A stretch of 15,655 nucleotides of DNA from Natrialbaceae archaeon Tc-Br11_E2g1. GTDB taxonomy: Archaea; Halobacteriota; Halobacteria; Halobacteriales; Natrialbaceae. The stretch's first letter is position 1. Each line of letters starts with the position of its first letter. A program made the translations under genes and the position numbers. The notes below the pieces were generated by a model, which worked only from the letters and a program-made list of their open reading frames with translations, did no database searches and was not told the DNA's origin. The stretch is from assembly GCA_001564255.1 (NCBI GenBank), contig LKNC01000028.1, positions 1 through 15,655 of the forward strand. The letters run 5' to 3'. Positions 1-6,491 of this stretch are shown one piece after another.

Positions 1-500
1 CGGGCGGACCGGTGACGCTCACCGACGAGCGGATGACCCGCTTTCTGCTCACCGACGAGGACGTCTTCGACCTGGTGAGCCAGGCCCTAGAACGGACTCG
101 AGGCGGCGAGGTCTTCGTCTCCAAGATGCCCGCGGTCCGGATCGTCGACCTCGCAGGGGCGATGATCGAGACGGTCGCACCGAAATACGGACACGACCCG
201 TCGGAGATCGACCTCGAGTTGATCGGCCGCAGACCCGGAGAGACCTTCCACGAGGGGATCATGACGCCCATGGAGACAGAACGGGCGTACGAAAACGAGT
301 CGCTGTACGCGATCCGTCCCGAATCCACAGGCGAGCAGTCTGTGGGGTATCCAGAGGAGTTCGCTCCCGCCGAAGACGTCGTTCGGTCTTCAGAACACGC
401 CGAGAAACTCTCGAGAGGCGAGATCGTGACACTGCTCCGGGACAGCGGCGTCGAAGGCGAGTATCAGTCGGCTACGGCCCCCCGGCAGTCAACCGGATAA
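1..500 (+). CDS. C-terminal part of a polysaccharide-biosynthesis nucleotide-sugar 4,6-dehydratase (FlaA1/CapD type), cut by the window start
   Basis: The reading frame is already open at base 3 and ends at a TAA at 498-500, so only about the last 165 residues are present. The visible start reads GGPVTLTDERMTRF, which matches the block near the end of the catalytic domain in UDP-GlcNAc 4,6-dehydratase-like proteins (typically PVTITDPxMTRF). It is followed by GGEVFVSKMPAVRIVDLA and by GRRPGETFHEGIMTPMETERA, also typical of the FlaA1/CapD C-terminal segment. Proteins of this short-chain dehydrogenase family oxidise C4 and dehydrate C5-C6 of a UDP-linked HexNAc for surface glycan or protein glycosylation. 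The NAD-binding Rossmann part and the catalytic residues would lie upstream and are not seen. The GTG at base 12 is inside the domain and is not the real start. The gene converges on the GT4 gene with a 17-base gap. The exact sugar product is not determinable. Confidence 0.85.
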   Translation, partial: GGPVTLTDERMTRFLLTDEDVFDLVSQALERTRGGEVFVSKMPAVRIVDLAGAMIETVAPKYGHDPSEIDLELIGRRPGETFHEGIMTPMETERAYENESLYAIRPESTGEQSVGYPEEFAPAEDVVRSSEHAEKLSRGEIVTLLRDSGVEGEYQSATAPRQSTG

Positions 501-517
501 CGGCGGTTCGAGAGCGG

Positions 518-1675
518 TTACACCGGGGACAGCCGAGATCGGAGCGACCGACGTTTCCCGCCCCTGGCCACCGCCTGCACACACAGTTCTTCTAGACGCG
601 CTGCCTGCTGACTCCAGGAGAACTCACTCGCCTTTCGTCTCGCCGCCACCCCGAGTTCCCGTCGCCTCCCGGGGTCGGCGAGGACGGCTGCGAGCGCTCT
701 CGCGAGCGCCGCCGGTTCTCCGGGTGGGACGACCACCCCGTTTTTCCCCGGCTCCAGGTAGGTCTTGACCCCCTCGAGGTCCGTCGTCACAACCGGCGTC
801 CCACAGCCCATCGCCTCGAGGTTGACCATCGCGAAGCTGTCGACGTGGGTCGGCAGACAGAAGACGTCCGCGGCGGCGTAGTAGCCGGGCAACTCCTCGT
901 GGGGGAGTTCGCCCTCGAGGGTGACGTTCTCTTCGATCCCGAGTTTCCGGCTCCGCCGGCGGACCTCGCCTTCCACACCGCCCGTCCCGACCACCCGCAG
1001 GTGGACGTCGTCCTCGAGGGCGGCGACGGCCTCGAGCAGATCGAAGATCCCCTTCCCCTCGACGACGCGACCGACGAAGAGGACCGTCGGCTCGTCCGCC
1101 TCGAACGCCGGGTCGACGTCGGGGTGAAACCGATCGACCTCGAGGCCGGGGAGGACGACGCCGTCGACCTCGTAGCCGACGGCCTCGGCGACGCGTTCTG
1201 CCAGGTACGGCGAGATGGCGAAGTTCACGTTCGTCCGCGTGTACCGTTCGCGGATCTCCGTCCCGATCCCGAACTCGCCGTCGCTGAGGAAGCCATACAC
1301 CGTGGGGACGTCGACGAGGTTCGACAACAGGAGGTCGTCGGGGATCTGGACGGTGACCAGCACGTCGACGTGGGAGTCGATGTGATCGACGACGTCGTTG
1401 CGAGCGGACCAGACGATCATCGCCAGTTTCGACAGCGACTGGGGGCCGACCGGAAGCGAGACCTCGAGGGGGCTCGAGACCGTCGGGACGTCGAACGCCG
1501 GCGTCTCGACGACCGTCGCCGCGGACTCGGCCAGTTCGGGGACCACGTCGCCGTCCTGTGTGTAGACGTAGACCTCGTTTTCCTCCGCGAGCGCGATCGC
1601 CAGCTGTCGCGAGTAGACGGAGATGCCACCCGCGTGTTTCGTCCCGACGTTGTCGTGATAGAACCCGATCCTCAT
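518..1675 (-). CDS. Glycosyltransferase family 4 (GT-B fold)
   Basis: This 385-residue protein probably transfers a sugar from a nucleotide-sugar donor to a glycan or lipid-linked acceptor at the cytoplasmic membrane face. The N-terminal half carries the acceptor-side motif with GG at residues 16-17 (HAGGISVYSRQLA). The C-terminal half is a Glycos_transf_1 domain: VLFVGRVVEGKG at about 198-209, with the phosphate-contacting Arg203 and Lys208, then AADVFCLPTHVDSFAMVNLE and GCGTPVV. The usual EX7E motif reads D279-X7-E287. I chose the ATG at 1675 because the family starts at MRIGFYHDN. An upstream in-frame ATG at 1804 would add 43 residues that look like translated intergenic DNA. The 3' end converges with the dehydratase fragment, and the two together suggest a polysaccharide or protein-glycosylation locus. 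Donor and acceptor are unknown. Confidence 0.9.
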   Translation of the reverse strand: MRIGFYHDNVGTKHAGGISVYSRQLAIALAEENEVYVYTQDGDVVPELAESAATVVETPAFDVPTVSSPLEVSLPVGPQSLSKLAMIVWSARNDVVDHIDSHVDVLVTVQIPDDLLLSNLVDVPTVYGFLSDGEFGIGTEIRERYTRTNVNFAISPYLAERVAEAVGYEVDGVVLPGLEVDRFHPDVDPAFEADEPTVLFVGRVVEGKGIFDLLEAVAALEDDVHLRVVGTGGVEGEVRRRSRKLGIEENVTLEGELPHEELPGYYAAADVFCLPTHVDSFAMVNLEAMGCGTPVVTTDLEGVKTYLEPGKNGVVVPPGEPAALARALAAVLADPGRRRELGVAARRKASEFSWSQQAARLEELCVQAVARGGKRRSLRSRLSPV

Positions 1676-1770
1676 ATCCCTCTCTCTGTCCGCAGACGCG
1701 CAAAAGAAAGCACGGGAAACAGCGGGCGGTCGATCGGTCGACTGGAGATAACAGCCCCATAACCGCGTCA

Positions 1771-1801
1771 ACGGTCCGGAAAACGATCGAATCCGGACGG
1801 T
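1771..1801. promoter_or_regulatory. 31-bp inverted repeat in a divergent intergenic region (candidate operator)
   Basis: Arms ACGGTCCGGA (1771-1780) and TCCGGACGGT (1792-1801) pair at 9 of 10 positions around an 11-base spacer that contains CGATCG. It lies between the divergently transcribed GT4 gene and the Tat protein gene, about 20 bases upstream of the TATA-like element of the latter. Position and symmetry suit a dimeric regulator, but no regulator is identified. Confidence 0.4.
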
Positions 1802-1821
1802 CACCGTGAGCCCGAATGGCC

Positions 1822-1827
1822 TTTATT
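1822..1827 (+). promoter_or_regulatory. TATA-like box for the 1854 gene
   Basis: TTTATT lies 27-32 bases before the ATG at 1854. This spacing is expected for a haloarchaeal promoter giving a leaderless or nearly leaderless mRNA, and it supports the start at 1854 over the upstream GTG at 1806. Confidence 0.5.
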
Positions 1828-1853
1828 GGCGGCGTCGGCGTACGATCTCCGAT

Positions 1854-2492
1854 ATGGGAGACGAAAGCGACACGGAGGGAGTGACACCGGGACGACGGTC
1901 TATTCTCGCCGGGATCGCCGGGACGTTTGCAGGCCTCGGTGCGGTACAGACGGCGAGTGGCCAGGAAGAGCCCGAGTGGCCGGTCGGGGGACCCGACGAG
2001 GTCGACTACACGCGACATCAGGTGATCGCTGACGACTCCGGGACGATCGAGCTGAGTGTTCCGACCGCTTGGGACGACGTCGACGCGACGCCGGTCGGGA
2101 TCGGTCTCTCGGTCTGGGCGTCACCCGACATCGAGGGCTACGTCAACAGCTGGGTGGTCCCCGGCATCGAAGTCACCGTGACGACGGAAGCACGGATCGT
2201 CGAGAACGAGCCCGACGAGGTCCTCGATACCTTCGCGGATTTCGGGATGGACTGTGGTGACGGCGGCCGACAGCGGTTTGACTCCCGGGGCTATGAGTTC
2301 CTCGCCCAGACCTGGGCAGCCTGTGGCGACGACGGGACGATGTTCGTCGCCATGGTCGCCACCCCGGAAACCGATCCGCCACACACGGTGTTGGTCGGAG
2401 CCCAGCTCGTCACGGTACAGGACATCGTCGCACTCGCGGCTGCGAGTGGCTCCCTCGAGGTCGACACGGACGCCCTCGAGGCCGTGTCGTAG
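1854..2492 (+). CDS. Tat-exported hypothetical protein
   Basis: The 212-residue protein begins with a twin-arginine signal: TPGRRSILAG at residues 11-20, then a hydrophobic stretch to about residue 32. A likely cleavage site lies near residues 34-37 (TASG/Q), so it should be secreted folded. There is no lipobox cysteine at the cleavage site, so it is probably not lipid-anchored by the usual route. The mature part is about 175 residues. It has the rhythm of a single alpha/beta domain (LSVPTAWDDVD, then NSWVVPGIEVTV) and two cysteines at residues 134 and 157 that could form a disulfide. The pattern vaguely recalls PsbP/DcrB-like small exported domains, but that is a guess and no function is assigned. 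The ATG at 1854 is preferred because of the TATA-like box upstream. An in-frame GTG at 1806 would put 16 extra basic residues before the signal peptide. Confidence 0.8.
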   Translation: MGDESDTEGVTPGRRSILAGIAGTFAGLGAVQTASGQEEPEWPVGGPDEVDYTRHQVIADDSGTIELSVPTAWDDVDATPVGIGLSVWASPDIEGYVNSWVVPGIEVTVTTEARIVENEPDEVLDTFADFGMDCGDGGRQRFDSRGYEFLAQTWAACGDDGTMFVAMVATPETDPPHTVLVGAQLVTVQDIVALAAASGSLEVDTDALEAVS

Positions 2493-2555
2493 GCGTCGAA
2501 TACACGCCCGTTTTGAGGCCATAACAACGTCCGGGTGTCGGGTCCGATCACACAA

Positions 2556-3518
2556 ATGCCTCTCTCCACGTTCCTTCCCGACCGTTACTCCGTAGAGAAC
2601 CTGGGACGGGTCCTCGAGAACCCCCGGCTGCTCCGCCAGGAGCTGTTTTACCGCACACTGCAGGTAAACTCCCGGACGCGACGGCTCCTGAACGCCCTGG
2701 AGGGCACACAAGAGGGCATCGACGTGATCGCCGCCGACTGGGACAACCTCGTAATTCTCGACGCCTGCCGGTACGACCTCTTTGCCGCCCACGATCCCCT
2801 CGAGGGCGAGCTTCGGGCGGTTCGGTCGAAAGGAAGTGACAGCTGGGAGTTCATGGAGGGGAACTTCGCGGGACGGGCCCTCCACGACACCGTCTACGTG
2901 ACGGCGAACCCCCACGTCTACCGACTCCCCGCGGACACCTTCCACGCCGTCGAGAACCTCCTCGAGACGCGTTGGGACGCAGAGACTGGCACAGTGTTGC
3001 CGGGGGCCGTCGTCGAGGCGGCGATCGCCGCCCACGAACGCTACCCCGAAAAGCGCCTGATCGTCCACTTCATGCAACCACATTTCCCCTTCCTCGGGCC
3101 GACAGGCCGGGAGTTTCCACAGATGAGCCTCGATATGGACGAAGACGAGGACGCCCCGAACCCCTGGTTTGGCCTCCTCTCCGAGGACGACCTCGAGATC
3201 GGGACCGTCCTCACGGCCTACCGGGAGAACTTCGAACTCCTCGTCCCCCACCTCGAGGGGGTACTCGAGGCGCTGTCCGGCAAAAGCGTGGTTACCGCCG
3301 ACCACGGCAACCTGATCGGCGAACGCGGCTTCCCGATCCCGATGCGGCTGTACGGCCACCCGCGTGGACTCCACCGCGAGGAGGTCCTCACCGTGCCCTG
3401 GCTCGAGTGTGAGGCGACCGAGCGTCGGGCGGTCGTCGCGGAGCCGCCGGCCGATGAGGAAAACGATACCGACGGCGAGGTGGTCGAAAACCGCCTCGAG
3501 GCGCTCGGGTACGTCTAG
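2556..3518 (+). CDS. Sulfatase/alkaline-phosphatase-fold protein
   Basis: The 320-residue protein has the metal-site landmarks of the alkaline phosphatase superfamily: WDNLVILDACRYDLF at about 62-76 (Asp69 as likely metal ligand or nucleophile region), HFMQPHFPFLGP at 171-182 and VTADHGNLIGERG at 246-258 (Asp249, His250). His268 and His273 follow. Related haloarchaeal proteins occur in polysaccharide and glycosylation clusters and could hydrolyse or transfer sulfate or phosphate-type groups, but the substrate is unknown. The classical sulfatase formylglycine motif (C-X-P-S-R) is absent. Here the cysteine sits in DACRYD, so sulfatase chemistry is not assured. No signal peptide or membrane segment is visible, so it is probably cytoplasmic. 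I chose the ATG at 2556. A GTG seven codons earlier (2535) is possible. It lies 63 bases after the Tat protein gene on the same strand and converges with the lipoprotein gene. Confidence 0.8.
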   Translation: MPLSTFLPDRYSVENLGRVLENPRLLRQELFYRTLQVNSRTRRLLNALEGTQEGIDVIAADWDNLVILDACRYDLFAAHDPLEGELRAVRSKGSDSWEFMEGNFAGRALHDTVYVTANPHVYRLPADTFHAVENLLETRWDAETGTVLPGAVVEAAIAAHERYPEKRLIVHFMQPHFPFLGPTGREFPQMSLDMDEDEDAPNPWFGLLSEDDLEIGTVLTAYRENFELLVPHLEGVLEALSGKSVVTADHGNLIGERGFPIPMRLYGHPRGLHREEVLTVPWLECEATERRAVVAEPPADEENDTDGEVVENRLEALGYV

Positions 3519-3539
3519 CGCGTCGTCGCGTCCCCGTCG

Positions 3540-4202
3540 TCAACCTCCCGTGTCGGAGTCGTAGCCGATCCCGTGGCTGGCGCCTGTACCGTCGGTGAGC
3601 TCGATCGATCCACTCGTTGGCACCTCCCCGTCGAACTCCGTTCTGAGGAGCATCTGGAGGAACTGTATCACGTGCGGACAGGCTTCGTCCCCACCGTCTT
3701 CGCCGACGGCAGTCGCCTCGATCACCACGCCGTCGTCGTCGACGTCCACCGTCTCCAGCTCGAGGTCGTAACACGGTGTCGGTGTCTCGACGGAGAGGAA
3801 GACGACCTTCGAGGTCTCGAAGTCCGTCCCCTCGAGAAAGCCCTCGATCCCCTCGCGGGTCTCATCGGAGAGTGACCCGTCCTCGAGTACCGCCGCCGCA
3901 TCGGACTCGGAGTAGAACGGTTCGGCGCCGGTCTCGCCCCCTCCGAGCGAGTAGGTGTAGGTATCGTAGTCGGTCAGGGTGTACTCCGCCTCCCCGTGGT
4001 CGCCCCCCTCGTCGTCCGGGTCGGTCTCGTCGTCTTCGTCCCCGTCGTCGGTTCCGTCATCGCCGTTCCCGTCGTCATCGTCGCCGTTCCCGCCAGCCCC
4101 GTCCAGCGGGTCACCTCCTGGATCGTCCTCGAGACAGCCGGCGAGAGCGGCGAGGGCAACGAGGGAACTCCCGTACAGCGTCTTCCGACGTGTCTGGTCC
4201 AT
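3540..4202 (-). CDS. Tat lipoprotein with an acidic Asp/Gly/Glu-rich linker, function unknown
   Basis: The 220-residue protein starts with MDQTRRKTLYGSSLVALAAL and then AGC. This is a twin-arginine signal with the lipobox LAGC at residues 20-23, so Cys23 should be lipidated and the protein held on the outer face of the membrane. Residues 25-72 are an almost pure Asp/Gly/Glu linker. This is typical of halophile lipoproteins, where it spaces the domain from the membrane and S-layer. The folded part (about 73-220) includes TPCYDLELE and DEACPHVIQFL. Cysteines 144 and 175 could form a disulfide. No family is recognised. A TATA box 23-31 bases upstream suggests a leaderless, monocistronic message. 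The gene converges with the sulfatase-fold gene 21 bases away. Confidence 0.85.
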   Translation of the reverse strand: MDQTRRKTLYGSSLVALAALAGCLEDDPGGDPLDGAGGNGDDDDGNGDDGTDDGDEDDETDPDDEGGDHGEAEYTLTDYDTYTYSLGGGETGAEPFYSESDAAAVLEDGSLSDETREGIEGFLEGTDFETSKVVFLSVETPTPCYDLELETVDVDDDGVVIEATAVGEDGGDEACPHVIQFLQMLLRTEFDGEVPTSGSIELTDGTGASHGIGYDSDTGG

Positions 4203-4224
4203 ACGCGACGGTACGAGGGTGTCG

Positions 4225-4233
4225 TAGATATAA
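4225..4233 (-). promoter_or_regulatory. TATA box for the lipoprotein gene
   Basis: On the minus strand this reads TTATATCTA, 23-31 bases upstream of the ATG at 4202, preceded by a purine-rich GAGAGAG that could serve as the TFB-recognition element. The spacing implies transcription starting at or next to the start codon. Confidence 0.6.
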
Positions 4234-4246
4234 CTCTCTCAAACTG

Positions 4247-4274
4247 AAACGTTCGTTTTACCGTTCGGTGAAAA
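4247..4274. promoter_or_regulatory. Two adjacent palindromes sharing a CGTTCG core (candidate regulator sites)
   Basis: AAACGTTCGTTT (4247-4258) and ACCGTTCGGT (4260-4269, with flanking TTTT and AAAA at 4256-4259 and 4271-4274) are each symmetric about a TT centre. The centres are 12 bases apart. They begin 13 bases upstream of the lipoprotein TATA box, where archaeal activators commonly bind. No regulator is known from this sequence. Confidence 0.4.
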
Positions 4275-4539
4275 GCCGGGTGGTGTGGGGGGAGCCCACC
4301 CTGGCGTGAGAGACATGAGCTGACTCGAAGCGGGGGCGAGTCCACTCGAGTTCCGGGCACGAACGCGACGATCAGCCGGTAACTGTCGTGATCAGCGGCC
4401 GAACGTGCACCCAGCGGGGTCGTTCATCCCCGCACCCGGGAGGACGGGCGGACCCATCTTCGTTATGCGGACGCTGGATCGCCGATAGTCCACGGAAAAC
4501 AGGAACAGTCCCGGCGTACACCGGCCGTAGCCTCCGCCT

Positions 4540-5307
4540 TCAGCCGATGTACCGCAAGTCGTCGTCGCTCGGTACGTCCATCGCCTGCTGGCTTTCCATC
4601 TCCTGGATCTTGCCGATGACGTCTTCCATCTCCTCGGCTCGCTCGTCTAACTGCCCGTACTCGAGGTCGATCTCGAGGACCGCCTCCAGGACCTCCAGTA
4701 CCGCACGGGCGCTTTTGGGATCGACCAGGTAGCCACTGGTCTCACCCATCAGACACGTCGCCTCGAGGCCACGGCGGTGCCCGAGTCCGAGAAGCAGACC
4801 ACTGACGCCGACGATCCCGCCTGCGGGTTCGTCGCCGCGAAACTCCACGCCGGCGTCTTCGAGTTCCTCGATCAGCGAGTCGTCGTTGACCGCGCCGATG
4901 ACGGCGTACTCCTCGATGAGTTCGCCGGTCGGAACGCCGCCGAGGGCGTACGTTTCGGTGACGCCGAACTCCTCGGCGACGTCCAAGAAGGCCTCGGTGA
5001 GGAGATAGTGGCCGTCGTTCGTCTGTGCCTGGTGGTCGCCGGTGAGAACGAGTAAGTCCCTGCCGTTCGGAACGGAGACGGCGTGGACGTTCGCACACGT
5101 CAGGCTCGCGACGCCGTCCTCGATCGAGACCTGTGGCGGAAACTCACGGGAGTAGATCCGCCGAACGAGTGTGGTCTCGGCCTCGAGTTCCTCGAGTAAG
5201 TGCTCGGCGGCGAGCTTTCCGACGTGGCCGACGCCCGGCAGTCCCTCGATCAGTACCGGATCGTCGAGGTCGACCTCCGCGACGGTGTCGACGTCGAGTT
5301 CGTCCAT
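4540..5307 (-). CDS. PAC2 family protein (proteasome assembly chaperone-like)
   Basis: The 255-residue protein matches the archaeal PAC2 family. Landmarks are VLIEGLPGVGHVGKLAAEHL (18-37), LLVLTGDHQAQ (85-95), TYALGGVPTGELIEE (119-133) and PAGGIVGVSGLLLGLG (161-176). The C-terminus (about 216-255) is acidic and Glu/Gln-rich and probably helical or coiled-coil. Eukaryotic PAC2 proteins act in 20S proteasome assembly. The archaeal members are much less well understood, so the role here is inferred from family only. It is the last gene of the translation operon: its ATG is 8 bases after the Nop10 stop with no clear Shine-Dalgarno, which suggests translation by coupling. It is full length for the family. 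Confidence 0.92.
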   Translation of the reverse strand: MDELDVDTVAEVDLDDPVLIEGLPGVGHVGKLAAEHLLEELEAETTLVRRIYSREFPPQVSIEDGVASLTCANVHAVSVPNGRDLLVLTGDHQAQTNDGHYLLTEAFLDVAEEFGVTETYALGGVPTGELIEEYAVIGAVNDDSLIEELEDAGVEFRGDEPAGGIVGVSGLLLGLGHRRGLEATCLMGETSGYLVDPKSARAVLEVLEAVLEIDLEYGQLDERAEEMEDVIGKIQEMESQQAMDVPSDDDLRYIG

Positions 5308-5315
5308 ATACCGTA

Positions 5316-5495
5316 TCAGCGACCGCGACGGTTAAGAGCGCGTCGGTACTCGCCGTACGGGTCCCCGGGGTCGAACGGGGCCGGGGCGCTGTTTTCCGCG
5401 TCGCCACCGCATTCGGGACAGGTCTCAGAGAGCGTGTAGACCGGCCTGTCGTGGGCCTCGGGCCACTCCGAACAGACGCGAATGTCGGATTTCAC
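5316..5495 (-). CDS. nop10: H/ACA ribonucleoprotein protein Nop10
   Basis: This 59-residue protein is the small Nop10 subunit of the archaeal H/ACA RNP, which binds Cbf5 (pseudouridine synthase) and helps position guide RNA for pseudouridylation of rRNA. Recognisable blocks are PVYTLSETCPECGGDA (18-33) and SAPAPFDPGDPYGEYRRALN (36-55). The start is the GTG at 5495, giving VKSDIRVCSEW as in haloarchaeal homologues, 13 bases after the aIF2-alpha stop. A longer frame reaching back to 5633 overlaps aIF2-alpha and has shadow composition. Only Cys8, Cys26 and Cys29 are present. The second cysteine of the usual first CxxC pair is replaced (C-S-E-W), so the zinc site is incomplete or uses another ligand. 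Confidence 0.93.
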   Translation of the reverse strand: MKSDIRVCSEWPEAHDRPVYTLSETCPECGGDAENSAPAPFDPGDPYGEYRRALNRRGR

Positions 5496-5508
5496 GGTTT
5501 CGAAGACG

Positions 5509-6309
5509 TCACTCGTCGTCGATGCGGCGCTCGCGGTGGTACTCGCCGCTGCCCCCACGCTCCTCGATGGCCGCGATGGCACGGTCGGCGCTGGCCTCGA
5601 GGGCGGACTCGGCGGTCTTGTAGTTCGGTGCACGGACCTTGATGCGGTACTCGGGTGCGCCGACGTAGGTCACGTCGAGTTCGACTTCCTCGGGGACGCC
5701 GCCGTTCCCCCCGGCGGCTTTCAGCGCCTCGCGGACGCCGTCGACCCCGCTTGGATCCGGATTCTCCAGGTCGACGTAGCCGGTGACGTTGACGTAGGGA
5801 ACCGAGACGTTCTCCCGGGCGGTGTCGACGATCGTTGCGACTTCCTCGTCGGTCAGATCGGTCGTCCCGATGGCCTCCTCGCCGTGGATCGCGGCCTGTT
5901 TGAACCCGTCGTAGAGGCTGCCGTGTTCGGCGAGCAAGGCGTTGGCGATCGAGGTGTACTGTTCGTCCTCGAGGTCCTCGCCGAAGGCCAGTTCCATCCA
6001 GTTGTCGGCCTTTTGCTCGTTTTTCCAGTCCTGGATCTTGTCCGAGCGCTGGTGGTCGTTTACGTCTTTCAGCGAGAGGTCGATCTGTTCGTGCCCCTCG
6101 TCGACGTCGAGTACCTTACAGACGACGATCTGGCCCTCGCGGACGTGATCGCGGACGTTCTTGATCCAGCCACTCGCGACTTCGGAGATGTGGATCAGGC
6201 CGCGTTTGTCCTCGTACTCCTCGAGGTCGACGAAGACGCCGAAGTCCTCGATCTCGTCGATCTTGCCGACGACGAGTTCGCCGGCGTCGGGCCAGCCGCT
6301 GTATTTCAT
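5509..6309 (-). CDS. eif2a: Translation initiation factor aIF2 subunit alpha
   Basis: This 266-residue protein is the alpha subunit of the heterotrimeric factor that brings initiator Met-tRNA to the small ribosomal subunit. An S1-type OB domain occupies about residues 10-84 ([20 protein letters not shown], then [20 protein letters not shown] and QIDLSLKDV). A helical domain follows, then a C-terminal alpha/beta domain (about 170-255, [20 protein letters not shown]) that contacts the gamma subunit. Length is normal for archaea. Its ATG overlaps the S27e stop by four bases (ATGA, 6306-6309), so translation is probably coupled. No Shine-Dalgarno is evident. It lies in the conserved archaeal order L44e-S27e-aIF2alpha-Nop10. 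Confidence 0.97.
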   Translation of the reverse strand: MKYSGWPDAGELVVGKIDEIEDFGVFVDLEEYEDKRGLIHISEVASGWIKNVRDHVREGQIVVCKVLDVDEGHEQIDLSLKDVNDHQRSDKIQDWKNEQKADNWMELAFGEDLEDEQYTSIANALLAEHGSLYDGFKQAAIHGEEAIGTTDLTDEEVATIVDTARENVSVPYVNVTGYVDLENPDPSGVDGVREALKAAGGNGGVPEEVELDVTYVGAPEYRIKVRAPNYKTAESALEASADRAIAAIEERGGSGEYHRERRIDDE

Positions 6310-6479
6310 CGTGATTCGACGGTTTCCGTGATCTCGTGGTCGATCCGGGCTTTGCCACCTGTCGGGACCGCGAGCGTGGTTCCACAGACGGCACAGGCGA
6401 CCTCACTCGAGGCCTTGCCGAAGACGACCTGTTCGTTCTCACAGTCCCCACAGCGGACGTTGTAGAAATTTCCTGCCAT
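6306..6479 (-). CDS. rps27e: 30S ribosomal protein S27e
   Basis: This 57-residue zinc-ribbon ribosomal protein of the small subunit has its four ligands at Cys10, Cys13, Cys29 and Cys32 ([20 protein letters not shown] then ACAVCGTTL). Length and motif match archaeal S27e. The start is the ATG at 6479, preceded by a good Shine-Dalgarno (GGAGTGA on the minus strand, 6491-6485). That SD overlaps the stop codon of L44e, five bases away, so the two genes are translationally linked. The 3' end overlaps the aIF2-alpha start codon. A longer frame to 6545 would run into L44e and is not the gene. Confidence 0.96.
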   Translation of the reverse strand: MAGNFYNVRCGDCENEQVVFGKASSEVACAVCGTTLAVPTGGKARIDHEITETVESR

Positions 6480-6484
6480 CGTAA

Positions 6485-6491
6485 TCACTCC
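6485..6491 (-). promoter_or_regulatory. Shine-Dalgarno for S27e, overlapping the L44e stop
   Basis: The minus strand reads GGAGTGA with its last TGA being the L44e stop codon, five bases before the S27e ATG. It fixes the S27e start and indicates coupled translation. Confidence 0.7.

Larger units (their letters stand above)
4203..4539. other. 337-bp stretch without a convincing gene
   Basis: This lies between the lipoprotein start and the PAC2 gene stop. It holds the lipoprotein promoter and the two CGTTCG palindromes. Beyond these it has a GGGTGG/CCACCC inverted repeat (4278-4283 with 4296-4301), a hairpin GCGGGG-8-CCCCGC (4414-4419 with 4428-4433) and a GATCAGC direct repeat (4370 and 4390). 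On the minus strand a short oligo-T (4499-4496) lies about 41 bases after the PAC2 stop and could help end the translation operon. I could not match any part to 7S RNA or RNase P RNA landmarks. The open frame starting at 4388 shadows the PAC2 gene. Confidence 0.4.

Noticed and set aside
624..2018. Arg/Pro-rich minus-strand frame over the glycosyltransferase
   Set aside because: Extreme Arg/Gly/Pro content is the mark of an off-frame reading. The overlapping frame has full GT4 motifs.
2121..3374. Minus-strand open frame across the Tat protein and the sulfatase-fold gene
   Set aside because: It covers two plausible plus-strand genes and their intergenic promoter. Composition is that of a shadow frame.
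4261..4540. Possible 7S (SRP) or RNase P RNA gene
   Set aside because: I looked for conserved landmarks such as the SRP helix 8 loop and the RNase P core sequences on both strands and saw none. Only ordinary hairpins are present.
4388..4732. Possible small plus-strand gene in the gene-free region
   Set aside because: It is Ser/Arg-rich, lacks a promoter or ribosome site and runs into the 3' part of the PAC2 gene in antisense.
5482..6465. Long plus-strand open frame opposite aIF2-alpha and S27e
   Set aside because: It is rich in Val/Asp/Leu repeats typical of antisense translation of GC-rich haloarchaeal genes and has no domain. The opposite strand encodes certain genes.
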